DNA from: Bacillus amyloliquefaciens DSM 7 = ATCC 23350
GTDB lineage: Bacteria > Bacillota > Bacilli > Bacillales > Bacillaceae
Assembly (NCBI RefSeq): GCF_000196735.1
Contig: NC_014551.1
Location: forward strand, 3,405,001 to 3,469,000
Reading direction: 5' to 3'
Length of the DNA: 64,000 bases
Both the position numbers and the translations under genes were made by a program. The notes below the pieces were generated by a model. That model did no database searches. It saw only the letters and a program-made list of their open reading frames with translations, and was not told where the DNA came from. Position 1 is the first letter of the stretch. Each line of letters begins with the position of its first letter. Shown piece by piece: positions 37,593 through 46,470 of this stretch.

Positions 37593-38279
37593 GCTCCTGA
37601 TTAAAGTAAAAGAGGAGACCGATAACGCTTTGCCTGCTGTCAGCAGAGCTCCGGCAGCTTGATGCAGTGTGGCGCCCGTCGTATAAATATCGTCTATTAA
37701 AATGACGTTCATACCTTCGGCGGAGTTTTCGGCAGCTGAAAACTTTTTTTCTGCGGAGAGCCTTTCTGTTTTGCTCTTTTTGGATTGTTTTTCATTGTTC
37801 AGTCGGATGAGGGGGGAAATGACGGGCATTCCGAGCAGCGAGGCCAGCAGCTCGGATTGATTAAATCCGCGCTCCGCCAGCCGTTCGGGGCTCAGCGGAA
37901 TAGGGACGAGGATATGTGTATTTGCCGGATATGCCGCTTTAAAGCCGGCAGTAAAATCACGTTCAAATGTTTGAATGATTTTCGTATCACCCCTGAATTT
38001 AAACCGGGCCAATGAGTCCTTCATTGCATCATTATACAAAAAAACCGAACGGTTCTGCCGCAACAAAAAGCGCTGTTCCGTTTTTGATTCCCGCGCCATG
38101 CAGTCAGCGCATTTTTTGTTTGACTGCTGAGGCCTTCCGCATAAACTGCACACGGGGCCTTCGATTTTTTCAAATTGATTGCTGCATGCGCTGCATACCT
38201 CTTGCTCCGGCGCCAGAGAAAATAGAGAACTCCAAGTCAGTGATCTTGAAATTGGTGAGTCACACAATAAACAATTCAG
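37590..38279 (-). CDS. comFC: ComFC, competence-linked phosphoribosyltransferase-like protein
   Basis: 229 residues when read from the CTG at 38279. The first standard start, TTG at 38267, would remove the first Cys of the N-terminal zinc ribbon (NCLLCDS) and lies 22 nt from the AAGGAG ribosome site; CTG (or an ATT at 38285) fits that site better. Two ribbons follow (CSACSNQFEK; CSLCGRPQQSNKKCADC), then a PRTase fold with the PRPP motif VILIDDIYTTGATLHQA and PLSPERLAERGFNQSELL. ComFC works with ComFA in DNA uptake during transformation; in other bacteria this family links to RecA/ComM. Third gene of comF. Confidence 0.93.
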   Translation of the reverse strand: MNCLLCDSPISRSLTWSSLFSLAPEQEVCSACSNQFEKIEGPVCSLCGRPQQSNKKCADCMARESKTEQRFLLRQNRSVFLYNDAMKDSLARFKFRGDTKIIQTFERDFTAGFKAAYPANTHILVPIPLSPERLAERGFNQSELLASLLGMPVISPLIRLNNEKQSKKSKTERLSAEKKFSAAENSAEGMNVILIDDIYTTGATLHQAAGALLTAGKALSVSSFTLIRS

Positions 38280-38284
38280 AGAAA

Positions 38285-38569
38285 TTACGCTCCTTCCCGA
38301 GTCTCACAGAACTCGCTGGGATTAACCGAAACAATCGCCGCTGATTCAGCAAGAATGACAAGCAGCGCCGTATTTTTCTGTTTATCAACCATCTCTGCTT
38401 TTGCGTAAGCAACTTTCTTTTTATCAGTAACATATGCCGGTTCAGCCCGGTTTAATGAAAGTGCCAGTACATCATTTTTGCATACCCGGCATGTGCATTT
38501 CATATGAAGCTGAGGTATATAGCGGTCGAGAAGTTCCTTTAATACGATTTCTTTAGAATTGACAAGCAT
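38285..38569 (-). CDS. comFB: ComFB, late competence protein
   Basis: 94 residues: VNSKEIVLKELLDRYIPQLH, the CTCRVCKNDVLALSLNRAEP metal-binding segment and a C-terminal Cys in EFCETREGA. The family binds zinc and in cyanobacteria binds cyclic di-nucleotides; the Bacillus role is unclear and not essential for transformation. The stop overlaps the region where comFC initiates, implying coupling. Confidence 0.93.
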   Translation of the reverse strand: MLVNSKEIVLKELLDRYIPQLHMKCTCRVCKNDVLALSLNRAEPAYVTDKKKVAYAKAEMVDKQKNTALLVILAESAAIVSVNPSEFCETREGA

Positions 38570-38627
38570 GTTGACAGCTCCTCATAGGAAAAGTATGAGT
38601 ATACTGTATCACGTTTTCTGAAATTAA

Positions 38628-40013
38628 CTAGTCCAACAATTTATTTTTTTGTGCCAATTTGTTCATATATTCTATATGTTTTTTTGCTTTCTTCATACCG
38701 TTTGTCATTCCGAAATGAAACATGACGACATCACCGCTGAAATGTTTATAATGCCTGCCCGTTCTGCCTGCAATCTGTACGAGTGCGCTCTCAGTAAAGA
38801 TAGGTGCTTCTGCGCCGAGGACACAAGTCTGGACTTTAGGTACGGTAACCCCTCTTTCTAAAATCGTAGTCGTTACCAGCAGGTCAAACCGTCCCTCTCT
38901 GAACCGTTTCACTTTATCCTTTCTGCATGTGTCTTCCGCATGCACGCCTTCTGCACGGATGTTTAATTTCTGAAAATAATCCGTTGTCTTTCTTAATATA
39001 TGTACAGACGGAACGAATAAGAAAACCGGCAGTCGTGATTGAAGTTTTTGCCGGACCCAATCCGTTACAGAACGCGGCAGTTTTCCTTTCTCAAGCTTCT
39101 TCTTCCAATTGCCGCACCACAAAAAACGCGGCTCCGGGAGCGGTTTCCGATGATATCTGGCCGGTATGCGAACGCTTTTCAGCAAACCGGCCTCAGCCCT
39201 CTTTTTTAATGTGTCTGAAGGAGTTGCCGTTACATAAACTAGGGCGCTGTTTTTCTTTCTGGCTTTATCAACCGCAAATCTTAATGTCTCATCAGCTGAA
39301 AAAGGAAAAGCATCTACTTCATCTATTATCATTACATCAAAAATATCTCGATAGCGCATCAGCTGGTGAGCGGTTGAGATCATTAGCGGAGTCAAGCTGC
39401 CTTTGTCCTCACTGCCGCCGTACAAAGCAGAAACTTCGACTTTCTCAAATGCTTTTTTCAGTCTCGGCAGCAGTTCAAGTACGACATCTGTACGCGGAGT
39501 CGCGACACAGACGCGCAAGCCGTGATTCAGCGCAAACTCTATACCCGGAAACAGCATCTCTGTTTTCCCTGATCCGCAAACCGCCCATACCAGCAGCTCT
39601 TGTTTCTCTTTTATCGCTTCTATAAGCGCTTCCGCCGCCTGCTTCTGTCCGTCTGTCAGTGTTCCTTCCCAAGAAAGCTTGATAGGCTCCCAGCTGTTTT
39701 CAGCCGCTAGATTCCAAGAGTATAATGACGTCAGTTCATCAGCCCTTCCCATTACGACACAGGAACGGCAATAGGTAATATGTCTTTTGGCAGAGGGCGC
39801 CCAAAATACCGCAAAGCGGGCTTGGTCAGACTGGCCGCATCGGCGGCAGACATAACGGTTTTTCCGGCGGATGACTGACGGCTCGGCCGTTATATATTCT
39901 TTTTCTATAAAACGCTTGATGCACTGATCAGAAAACGGAATCTCAGATCTCAATAAATGCCTGCCGTAAAAGAAATCCCGCACCTTCGAAAATTCTGAAG
40001 CACCTCCGGACAT
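38628..40013 (-). CDS. comFA: ComFA, DNA-import ATPase/helicase
   Basis: 461 residues. Four-Cys zinc finger near the N-terminus (YVCRRCGQ ... TYCRSCVV), then a superfamily 2 helicase core: Walker A WAVCGSGKTEMLFPG, IIDEVDAFPFSAD Walker B (DEVD), YVTATPS motif III and LVQIAGRTGRHYKHF motif VI. It drives single-stranded DNA into the cytoplasm through ComEC. AGGAGG precedes the ATG. ComK control is expected, but I could not place a clear K-box in the 106-bp upstream gap. Confidence 0.97.
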   Translation of the reverse strand: MSGGASEFSKVRDFFYGRHLLRSEIPFSDQCIKRFIEKEYITAEPSVIRRKNRYVCRRCGQSDQARFAVFWAPSAKRHITYCRSCVVMGRADELTSLYSWNLAAENSWEPIKLSWEGTLTDGQKQAAEALIEAIKEKQELLVWAVCGSGKTEMLFPGIEFALNHGLRVCVATPRTDVVLELLPRLKKAFEKVEVSALYGGSEDKGSLTPLMISTAHQLMRYRDIFDVMIIDEVDAFPFSADETLRFAVDKARKKNSALVYVTATPSDTLKKRAEAGLLKSVRIPARYHRKPLPEPRFLWCGNWKKKLEKGKLPRSVTDWVRQKLQSRLPVFLFVPSVHILRKTTDYFQKLNIRAEGVHAEDTCRKDKVKRFREGRFDLLVTTTILERGVTVPKVQTCVLGAEAPIFTESALVQIAGRTGRHYKHFSGDVVMFHFGMTNGMKKAKKHIEYMNKLAQKNKLLD

Positions 40014-40088
40014 CTCTCAGCCTCCTTTCTGCTCAAAGTATGCCTGCCGGGAAACTTTTTGTCGAATTACGAAAATAAGAAAATAAAA

Positions 40089-40114
40089 AATCTCCGCCCT
40101 TGAAAACGGAGATT
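40089..40114 (-). terminator. Terminator of degV
   Basis: AATCTCCG / CGGAGATT stem followed by TTTTTTATTTT on the minus strand, 6 nt after the degV stop. Confidence 0.88.
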
Positions 40115-40119
40115 TGCAC

Positions 40120-40968
40120 TTAGTTTTTAAAACACCAGCCGATTCCGATGGCGCCTTCGCCCAAATGGGTTCCGATCACAGCTCCGAAATAGCTGTTATA
40201 GAATTCGACATGAGGATATTTACCGCTTAATTCTTGAATAATTTCAGCAGCTTCTTCTTCCCTGTTTGCATGAATGACAGCGGCCCGCATCGGGATTCCT
40301 TTACTTGCATCCTCGGCAAACAGCTCCAAAATTCTAGAAATCGCTTTTTTGCGTGTCCGAATCTTCTCAAAAGGAACAATTAGCTTATTGTCAAAATGAA
40401 GAATAGGCTTTACCTTTAACAGACCGCCGATAAAAGCCTGAGCACTGCTTAGACGCCCGCCCCGCTGCAGATGTGATAAATCGTCCACCATAAAATAAGC
40501 ACGGACTGTTTTTTTCATTTCTTCCAGCTCTTTTATAATCTCTTCCGGAGAGTCAACTCCGTCTTTAATAAGCTGTGCAGCTTTTAATGCATAAAAACCT
40601 TGCGCTAAACAGCTGATTTCTGAATCAAAAGGATAAACTTTAATATGATCAACCATAGCGTTTGCCGAAGCGGCGCTGTTATAAGTTCCGCTGATTCCGC
40701 TGGACAAATGTATGCTTATGACTGCATCATATGTTTTGCCCAGCTCTTCGTACAATGCGATTAATTCACCGAAAGAAGGCTGGGACGTAGTCGGCAGCTC
40801 ATCATGATTTTTCACTTCTTTATAAAAGCTTCTCCAGTCGAGTTCTGTTTCTTCTCGGAATGTTTTTTCACCGAAAACCACTTGAAGAGGGATCATATGA
40901 ATATGATGTTCTTCTCTCATCTCTATCGGAATATATGCTGTACTGTCTGTTACAACTGCAATATTCAT
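40120..40968 (-). CDS. degV: DegV family fatty-acid-binding protein (YviA)
   Basis: 282 residues from the ATG at 40968 (NIAVVTDSTAYIPIEMREEH; AGG ribosome site 7 nt upstream; a GTG directly precedes it). Hallmark segments: TTSQPSFGELIALYEEL, SIHLSSGISGTYNSAASANA, FMVDDLSHLQRGGRLSSAQA and a C-terminal GTHLGEGAIGIGW. DegV proteins bind a fatty acid, and the FakB members present it to FakA kinase for phospholipid synthesis. The name comes only from being next to degU. A 16-bp perfect palindrome lies 15 nt upstream. Confidence 0.93.
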   Translation of the reverse strand: MNIAVVTDSTAYIPIEMREEHHIHMIPLQVVFGEKTFREETELDWRSFYKEVKNHDELPTTSQPSFGELIALYEELGKTYDAVISIHLSSGISGTYNSAASANAMVDHIKVYPFDSEISCLAQGFYALKAAQLIKDGVDSPEEIIKELEEMKKTVRAYFMVDDLSHLQRGGRLSSAQAFIGGLLKVKPILHFDNKLIVPFEKIRTRKKAISRILELFAEDASKGIPMRAAVIHANREEEAAEIIQELSGKYPHVEFYNSYFGAVIGTHLGEGAIGIGWCFKN

Positions 40969-40982
40969 CACTTTACCTGCCT

Positions 40983-40998
40983 TATTAAGTACTTAATA
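40983..40998. promoter_or_regulatory. 16-bp palindrome upstream of degV
   Basis: TATTAAGTACTTAATA is a perfect palindrome between degU and degV, 15 nt from the degV start; candidate operator. Confidence 0.5.
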
Positions 40999-41029
40999 CG
41001 TATTTTAATAGATATGTAGCCGTAAAAAA

Positions 41030-41053
41030 AGACTTGCCATAATAGGCAAGTCT
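41030..41053 (-). terminator. Terminator of degU (degSU)
   Basis: AGACTTGCC / GGCAAGTCT stem, 6-nt loop, followed by T7 on the minus strand. Confidence 0.9.
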
Positions 41054-41064
41054 TCTCACACAGA

Positions 41065-41754
41065 CTAACGCATCTCTACCCAGCCGTTTTTAATGGCTAC
41101 GACAACAGCTTGTGTCCGGTCATTAACGTTCATTTTCTGCAAAATATTACTCACGTGGTTTTTCACTGTTTTCTCACTGATAAACAATGATTCACCGATT
41201 CCGCGGTTGCTTTTTCCGTCTGCAAGCATTTGCAGCACTTCACATTCCCGTCTCGTTAATATATGTAATGGTCTCCGAATTTCCGGATAAACCTCATGCT
41301 GAGGGTGAGCAGAAACTCCGCTTGTCGCAAGACGGCGGAATTCGTTGACAAGATTGTGGGTTACTTTCGGGTGAAGGTAAGAACCGCCCTCGGCTACCAC
41401 TTTCACTGCCTCGATTAAAGTATCCGCGTCCATCTCTTTCAGGAGATAGCCTCTTGCACCTGTTTTTAAAGCATGAGTCACATAGTTTTCATCATCATGG
41501 ATGGAGAGGATAATTACCTTAGATTCAGGGTACAGCTCAACAAGCTGCTTAGTAGCCTCTACTCCATTTACATTCGGCATATTGATATCCATTATGACGA
41601 CATCGGGATGATAATGCTCGACGATACGAGCCGCTTCATCTCCATCGTCACCTTCTGCTACCACTTCAAAGGTAGGTTCAAAATCCAATATTCTTTTTAC
41701 ACCCTCACGGAATAGTTGATGGTCGTCGATAATAACAATATTTACTTTAGTCAC
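41065..41754 (-). CDS. degU: DegU response regulator
   Basis: 229 residues. Receiver domain 1-125 with phospho-acceptor Asp56 ([13 protein letters not shown]), acidic pair IIDDHQ, Thr/Lys switch residues ([15 protein letters not shown]). NarL/LuxR HTH at about 160-225 ([37 protein letters not shown]). DegU controls exoenzymes, competence, biofilm and, with SwrA, the flagellar operon. It lies 76 nt downstream of degS. Confidence 0.98.
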
Positions 41755-41830
41755 ACGCTACGCCTCCTTATCCTATTGTTCTATATACGCCGCTGTTCGG
41801 TCAATATGTCTTTTGGCTCTATTTAACAAA

Positions 41831-42994
41831 TTATAGGCCGAGAGATAAAGGAACCTTAATCATGATAAATGTCCCAAGACCTAGTTTAGAGTCTATCGTT
41901 ATCGTTCCTTCGAGCAGATCTACTCTTTCTTTCATTCCCAGCAAGCCGAATGACTTGTTTTTCTTTTGTTTAGCTTCCTTGATATCAAAGCCTTTTCCGT
42001 TGTCCTTAATAATAAGAACCACAAAATCAGCAGTTACTTCCACTTTTACTGTAATTTCCTCTGATTCTGAATGCTTCAGCGCATTTGTGACGGCTTCCTG
42101 AGCGAGACGGAAAAGCGCCACTTCAAATTGCGGGGCAAGCCTTTTGTTCTCCGTGTCTCCGATGCACTGAAAATGTATTTTCACCTTTCCGTTGTATTCT
42201 TCAGTTGTATAAAGATATTTTCTCAGTGTCGGAATCAGCCCGAGATCGTCCAATGCCATCGGTCTTAAATCATATATAATCCTTCTGACTTCGTAAAGAG
42301 CATTCCGCACATTCTGGCGAAGATTTCTGATTTCCTGAAAGCCGTCCTCCGTGCCGCGGTCGCGGAAGATCCGTTCTATCAATTCCGATCTCATCATAAC
42401 ATTTGCCAGCATTTGAGCCGGACCGTCATGAATTTCTCTGGAAACTCTTTTTCTTTCTTCCTCCTGGGCTTCGATAATTCTTAAACCGAAATCTTGTTTA
42501 GCCTGCGCATCGGCAAGCAGAAGCCCTACTTGGCGAAGGTCTTGATTCAGGTAATTCAGAACGACGGTTATTTGGCTGACCAATGATTCTGACCGTTCAA
42601 TGATTTCCTGAAGCCCCAAAAGCCGGCGTTCTAAATCATCTCTGCGCTCCCGCAGCTGCTTTTCACGCTGCTGGATCATCGTCAGTTCCACTTGAAGTTT
42701 GTGCGCCTTTTCATAGGCGTTGCGAATTTCTTCTTCGCTGAACTTATGGAAATTTCTGCTTACTTCCGACAAGCGGTTTCTTGCATGCCGGGTATGTACT
42801 TCGAGTTTGTCGCCCAGCTCAATGACTTCGTACACCTGCTGTTTGATCTGTTTGAGTTCTTCGACCAGCTGCTCATATTGCTGGCGCGACTGCTCTCCGA
42901 TTTGAAAAACCTCGTCCTTACTCCCGTCCACGGTTTTCAGCATTTTCATAAGTATAGAATCCAAAACTTTGGAGTCCATCTTCGATTTATTCAT
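41831..42994 (-). CDS. degS: DegS cytoplasmic sensor histidine kinase
   Basis: 387 residues, no membrane helix. Long N-terminal coiled coil (about 15-165) as sensor, HisKA_3 dimerisation domain with the phospho-His near 189 (RKRVSREIHDGPAQML), and a C-terminal ATPase domain with N-box EAVTNALKHSESE, G1 DNGKGF and G2 FGLLGMKERV. It phosphorylates DegU. Promoter and divergent yvyE promoter lie in the 42995-43216 interval. Confidence 0.97.
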   Translation of the reverse strand: MNKSKMDSKVLDSILMKMLKTVDGSKDEVFQIGEQSRQQYEQLVEELKQIKQQVYEVIELGDKLEVHTRHARNRLSEVSRNFHKFSEEEIRNAYEKAHKLQVELTMIQQREKQLRERRDDLERRLLGLQEIIERSESLVSQITVVLNYLNQDLRQVGLLLADAQAKQDFGLRIIEAQEEERKRVSREIHDGPAQMLANVMMRSELIERIFRDRGTEDGFQEIRNLRQNVRNALYEVRRIIYDLRPMALDDLGLIPTLRKYLYTTEEYNGKVKIHFQCIGDTENKRLAPQFEVALFRLAQEAVTNALKHSESEEITVKVEVTADFVVLIIKDNGKGFDIKEAKQKKNKSFGLLGMKERVDLLEGTITIDSKLGLGTFIMIKVPLSLGL

Positions 42995-43216
42995 CAGTCT
43001 CCCTCCGTAACGGTGTTGTTATGTATTTTTATTATAAATGTAATTGAACTGCAATTTGTGTCGAATTATAATGAAAGAATGCGTATATTCTAGAAAAAAA
43101 CATTTTTATATAGTATCTTACTCTTTCATAATACCAAAATATGCGCAAAAATTCTAAAGTCTGTTCGAATTTGTAGAAACAAGTCTTTTAATGCTTGTCA
43201 GGAGGGTCCAGCAATC

Positions 43217-43864
43217 ATGCTGCACAGCTATTTAACTGTTAAAGAAACAGGTGAACATGAGATTGTGATCGAAAAATCACGTTTTATCTGCCACCTGAGC
43301 CGTGCCGCTTCTGAATCGGAAGCGCAGGAATTTATACAAAAGATCAAAAAACAGCACTGGAATGCGACTCATAACTGCTCAGCTTATCTGATCGGAGAAA
43401 CGGATCAGATACAAAAGGCGAATGATGACGGTGAACCAAGCGGCACAGCCGGCGTACCCATGCTGGAAGTGCTGAAAAAACGCGGCCTGAAAGATACCTG
43501 CGCGGTGGTTACCCGGTATTTCGGCGGAATAAAGCTCGGAGCAGGCGGATTGATTCGCGCATACGGGAAGTCAGTTTCTGAGGGGTTAAATCATATAGGA
43601 GTTACGGAACGGAAGCTGATGCGGATTATGCATACATCGGCAGATTATACGTGGCTCGGCAAGATAGAGAATGAACTGAGAGAATCAGTTTTTTTACTGA
43701 AGGAGATCCATTATGCGGATCATGTCGAATTTGAAACATACGTTGAAGAAAAAGACAAAGAAGCGTTTATAAAATGGATGACAGAGCTGACGAACGGCAA
43801 AAGTATTAATACAGAGGGAGAACTGACGTATTTAGAAACAGACGTCAGCCCTAAAGGAGACTAA
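43217..43864 (+). CDS. yvyE: YvyE, IMPACT/UPF0029 family protein
   Basis: 215 residues: KSRFICHLSRAASESEAQEF, QHWNATHNCSAYLIGE, the family signature DDGEPSGTAGVPMLEVLKKR, and TRYFGGIKLGAGGLIRAYGK. The C-terminal part is a DUF1949 domain. Relatives of YigZ/IMPACT bind ribosomes or tRNA and eIF-like factors; the Bacillus role is unknown. AGGAGGGTCCAG precedes the ATG. It is 4 bp upstream of tagV and cotranscribed. Confidence 0.93.
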   Translation: MLHSYLTVKETGEHEIVIEKSRFICHLSRAASESEAQEFIQKIKKQHWNATHNCSAYLIGETDQIQKANDDGEPSGTAGVPMLEVLKKRGLKDTCAVVTRYFGGIKLGAGGLIRAYGKSVSEGLNHIGVTERKLMRIMHTSADYTWLGKIENELRESVFLLKEIHYADHVEFETYVEEKDKEAFIKWMTELTNGKSINTEGELTYLETDVSPKGD

Positions 43865-43868
43865 TGTA

Positions 43869-45143
43869 ATGGCTGAACGTGTAAGAGTACGTGTTCGAAA
43901 GAAAAAGAAAAACAAACGAAAGATTATTTTCAAACGGATTTTGCTGCTGCTTACCCTCGTTTTGTTAGTTGCTGCCGGGTTTGGCGGGTACAAAGTATAC
44001 AAAACGATCAATGCGGCAGATAATGCATATGATGCCCTTTCCCGCGGAGATAAATCAAAACTGCGGGATGAAGTCATCGATATGAAGAAAAAACCGTTCT
44101 CCATTTTGTTTATGGGGATCGAAAATTATGCCACAAGCGGAAAAGGCGGACGATCAGATTCTCTTATTGTTGTTACCCTTGATCCGAGAAATAAAACAAT
44201 GAAAATGCTGAGTATTCCGCGTGATACGCGGGTGACGCTTGCCGGCGATACAACCGGTAAAAAGTCAAAAATCAATGCGGCTTTTGCTAAAGGCGGAGCG
44301 GATGAAACCGTCTCAACTGTAGAAGACTTATTAGGCATACCGATTGATAAGTATGTCACTGTCGATTTTAACGGTTTTAAGGATGTTATTGATGAAGTCG
44401 GCGGAGTCAATGTAAAGGTGCCATTTGATTTCGACGAGATGAGTGACGTCAGTAAAAAGAAACGGATCTACTTCAAGAAAGGAAACATGCATTTGAACGG
44501 TGAACAGGCTCTGGCTTACGCGCGGATGAGAAAGCAGGATAAGCGCGGAGACTTCGGCCGTAATGACCGCCAAAAGCAGATCCTAAACGCACTGATCGAC
44601 CAAATGTCTAAGGCTGGAAATATTGCTAAGATCGATAAAATCGCTGAAACAGCGAGCAATAACGTACAAACGAATATCCGCATCACTGAAGGACTCGCCC
44701 TTCAGCAGATTTACAGCGGCTTTACCAGCAAAAAGATTGATACACTGACCATAACAGGAACAGATTTATATTTAGGCGGAGGCGGAACCGCGTCTACGGG
44801 CGGAACGTATTATTTCCAACCGGACCCCGCCAATCTCGAAAAAGTACGGCAAACCTTGCAGAAGCATTTAGATTATCCGGCCGGAAGCAGCACTGCGGCC
44901 GATCCTGCTTCTGACAGCACCGGAACAGACGGTACGACGGATTCAACTTCCGGCGGCACAGGAGCAGACGGTACGACGGATTCAACTTCCGGCGGCACAG
45001 GAACAGACGGCACCACTGATTCGAATTCCGGCGGCACAGGGACCGGCGGCACGACCGATTCAACCAACGGTACTGCGGGTGCAAACGGAACGGACAGCAC
45101 ACAGCCCGGCAACACAAATTCAAGCGGCACAACAGGCTATTAA
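43869..45143 (+). CDS. tagV: TagV, LytR-CpsA-Psr wall teichoic acid ligase
   Basis: 424 residues. Basic N-terminus (RVRVRVRKKKKNKRKIIFKR), one membrane anchor (ILLLLTLVLLVAAGFGGY), then the extracellular LCP domain with the conserved arginines/aspartates (GGRSDSLIVVTLDP, LSIPRDTRVTL, LNGEQALAYARMRKQDKRGD, FGRNDRQKQILNAL). LCP enzymes transfer teichoic acid from its lipid carrier to peptidoglycan. After about residue 340 comes a low-complexity tail of four 13-residue repeats (GxDGTTDSxSGGT), probably a wall-spanning spacer. Ortholog of yvhJ. Confidence 0.93.
   Translation: MAERVRVRVRKKKKNKRKIIFKRILLLLTLVLLVAAGFGGYKVYKTINAADNAYDALSRGDKSKLRDEVIDMKKKPFSILFMGIENYATSGKGGRSDSLIVVTLDPRNKTMKMLSIPRDTRVTLAGDTTGKKSKINAAFAKGGADETVSTVEDLLGIPIDKYVTVDFNGFKDVIDEVGGVNVKVPFDFDEMSDVSKKKRIYFKKGNMHLNGEQALAYARMRKQDKRGDFGRNDRQKQILNALIDQMSKAGNIAKIDKIAETASNNVQTNIRITEGLALQQIYSGFTSKKIDTLTITGTDLYLGGGGTASTGGTYYFQPDPANLEKVRQTLQKHLDYPAGSSTAADPASDSTGTDGTTDSTSGGTGADGTTDSTSGGTGTDGTTDSNSGGTGTGGTTDSTNGTAGANGTDSTQPGNTNSSGTTGY
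44922..45077 (+). repeat. Four 39-bp tandem repeats in tagV
   Basis: Units at 44922, 44961, 45000 and 45039, each encoding 13 residues; the first two differ at one base, the third and fourth are more diverged. Confidence 0.9.
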
Positions 45144-45146
45144 CAG

Positions 45147-45178
45147 AAAACCCGATCCTTTGAGAAGGATCGGGTTTT
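45147..45178 (+). terminator. Terminator of yvyE-tagV
   Basis: AAAACCCGATCCTT / AAGGATCGGGTTTT stem with a 4-nt loop and T-run. Confidence 0.92.
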
Positions 45179-45242
45179 TCTATATAATTAAGAGAATAGC
45201 AGAATCAAAGAAAAAGCAGACCATTTGCATGATCTGCTCTTT

Positions 45243-46319
45243 TTAATTCTTCTTTACCAATCTCTTGTAAAACTTGGTAAATGGTTTAAATTGTTCATTT
45301 ACTAACCCTGTGACCTCTGCTATGATTTGCATAAATACAATCAATACAAAAATAATAAACAGCGAAAGCCATATGGTCGCGCTTTTCAGCAGGATGGCAC
45401 TGATGCTGAAAATAAAGCCGATTAAATAAATGATGATGACAGCCGTGCGGTGTGAAAGCCCGAAGGCCATCAGCCGGTGGTGTATATGTGACTTATCAGG
45501 CGCTGAAATCGGCTGTTTGTTTAGTATCCGTCTGATGACAGCGAACGTCGTATCAAAAATCGGCACGCCCAAAATAATGATCGGAATGATGATACTGAAT
45601 AAAGTCACGCTTTTATAAAGACCTAATAATGAGAGTACTGAAATGACGTATCCGAGAAAGAGCGATCCGGTATCTCCCATAAATATTTTTGCCGGGTGAA
45701 AATTATAAAATAAAAATCCGAGTGTGCTTCCTATCACAACGAGAGAAAGTGACAGGATAAGGATTTTGCCTCCGGATAACGCCATTACTGCGATGGTGGA
45801 CAGTCCGATGACCGACAGACCGGCAGCGAGACCGTCCAAACCGTCAATCAGGTTCATCGCGTTCGTGATACCGACGATCCATAACACAGTCAGCGGGTAA
45901 GCGACCCATCCCAATTCTAAACGTTCCGTTAAAAACGGCACGGAGAAAAAGTCCATTTTCAGTCCCGTGCTCACAATCATAATGGCTACGGCTAACTGGA
46001 CGAAAAACTTTACCTTTGCGCTTAATTGGTATTTATCATCAAGAATTCCTAAAATAACAATAATAAACGCGCCCACCGTGATGGCGGTCATCTTCGTTTC
46101 ATTATATATGCCGGCCGCGAGCACACCCGCCGCTACGCCGATAAAAATGGCCAATCCGCCCATACGGGGCATTATTTTATCATGTACTTTTCGGTTGCTG
46201 GGCTGGTCAACTGCACCTATTTTGATCGCAATTTTTTTTACGATAGGAGTTAGGATTAAAACCGTTAGCAGAGAGACAAAAAACGCAACAACTATGCGAA
46301 ACATGCGTTCGTCAAGCAT
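45243..46319 (-). CDS. tagO: TagO, UDP-GlcNAc:undecaprenyl-phosphate transferase
   Basis: 358 residues from the ATG at 46319 (LDERMFRIVVAFFVSLLTVL; AAAGGAGA ribosome site). Polytopic MraY/WecA-type enzyme: NLIDGLDGLAAGLSVIGLST, IFMGDTGSLFLGYVISVLSL and the HIHHRLMAFGLSHR loop carry the catalytic and Mg-binding residues. It makes the first lipid-linked intermediate for wall teichoic acid and also for other polymers such as teichuronic acid. An upstream in-frame ATG would add 32 residues with no ribosome site. Confidence 0.96.
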   Translation of the reverse strand: MLDERMFRIVVAFFVSLLTVLILTPIVKKIAIKIGAVDQPSNRKVHDKIMPRMGGLAIFIGVAAGVLAAGIYNETKMTAITVGAFIIVILGILDDKYQLSAKVKFFVQLAVAIMIVSTGLKMDFFSVPFLTERLELGWVAYPLTVLWIVGITNAMNLIDGLDGLAAGLSVIGLSTIAVMALSGGKILILSLSLVVIGSTLGFLFYNFHPAKIFMGDTGSLFLGYVISVLSLLGLYKSVTLFSIIIPIIILGVPIFDTTFAVIRRILNKQPISAPDKSHIHHRLMAFGLSHRTAVIIIYLIGFIFSISAILLKSATIWLSLFIIFVLIVFMQIIAEVTGLVNEQFKPFTKFYKRLVKKN

Positions 46320-46435
46320 AAAGAAGTCTCCTTTGGAATTATATGAAGTCTTTTCTGATATTGAACCGTTCCTTCCATTATAATTCTTACTAGTTATTAT
46401 AACAAGCATCATCAAAAAGAAACACGCAAATCAAA

Positions 46436-46470
46436 AAATGCGCTTTCCCTTTTAATGGGAGTGCGCATTT
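46436..46470 (-). terminator. Terminator of the tua operon
   Basis: AAATGCGC plus TTTCCC pair with GGGAGT plus GCGCATTT; it includes the tuaH stop codon. Confidence 0.85.

Noticed and set aside
40014-40119. ComK box upstream of comFA
   Set aside because: A/T-rich tracts exist, but no pair of AAAA-N5-TTTT boxes with correct spacing could be placed.
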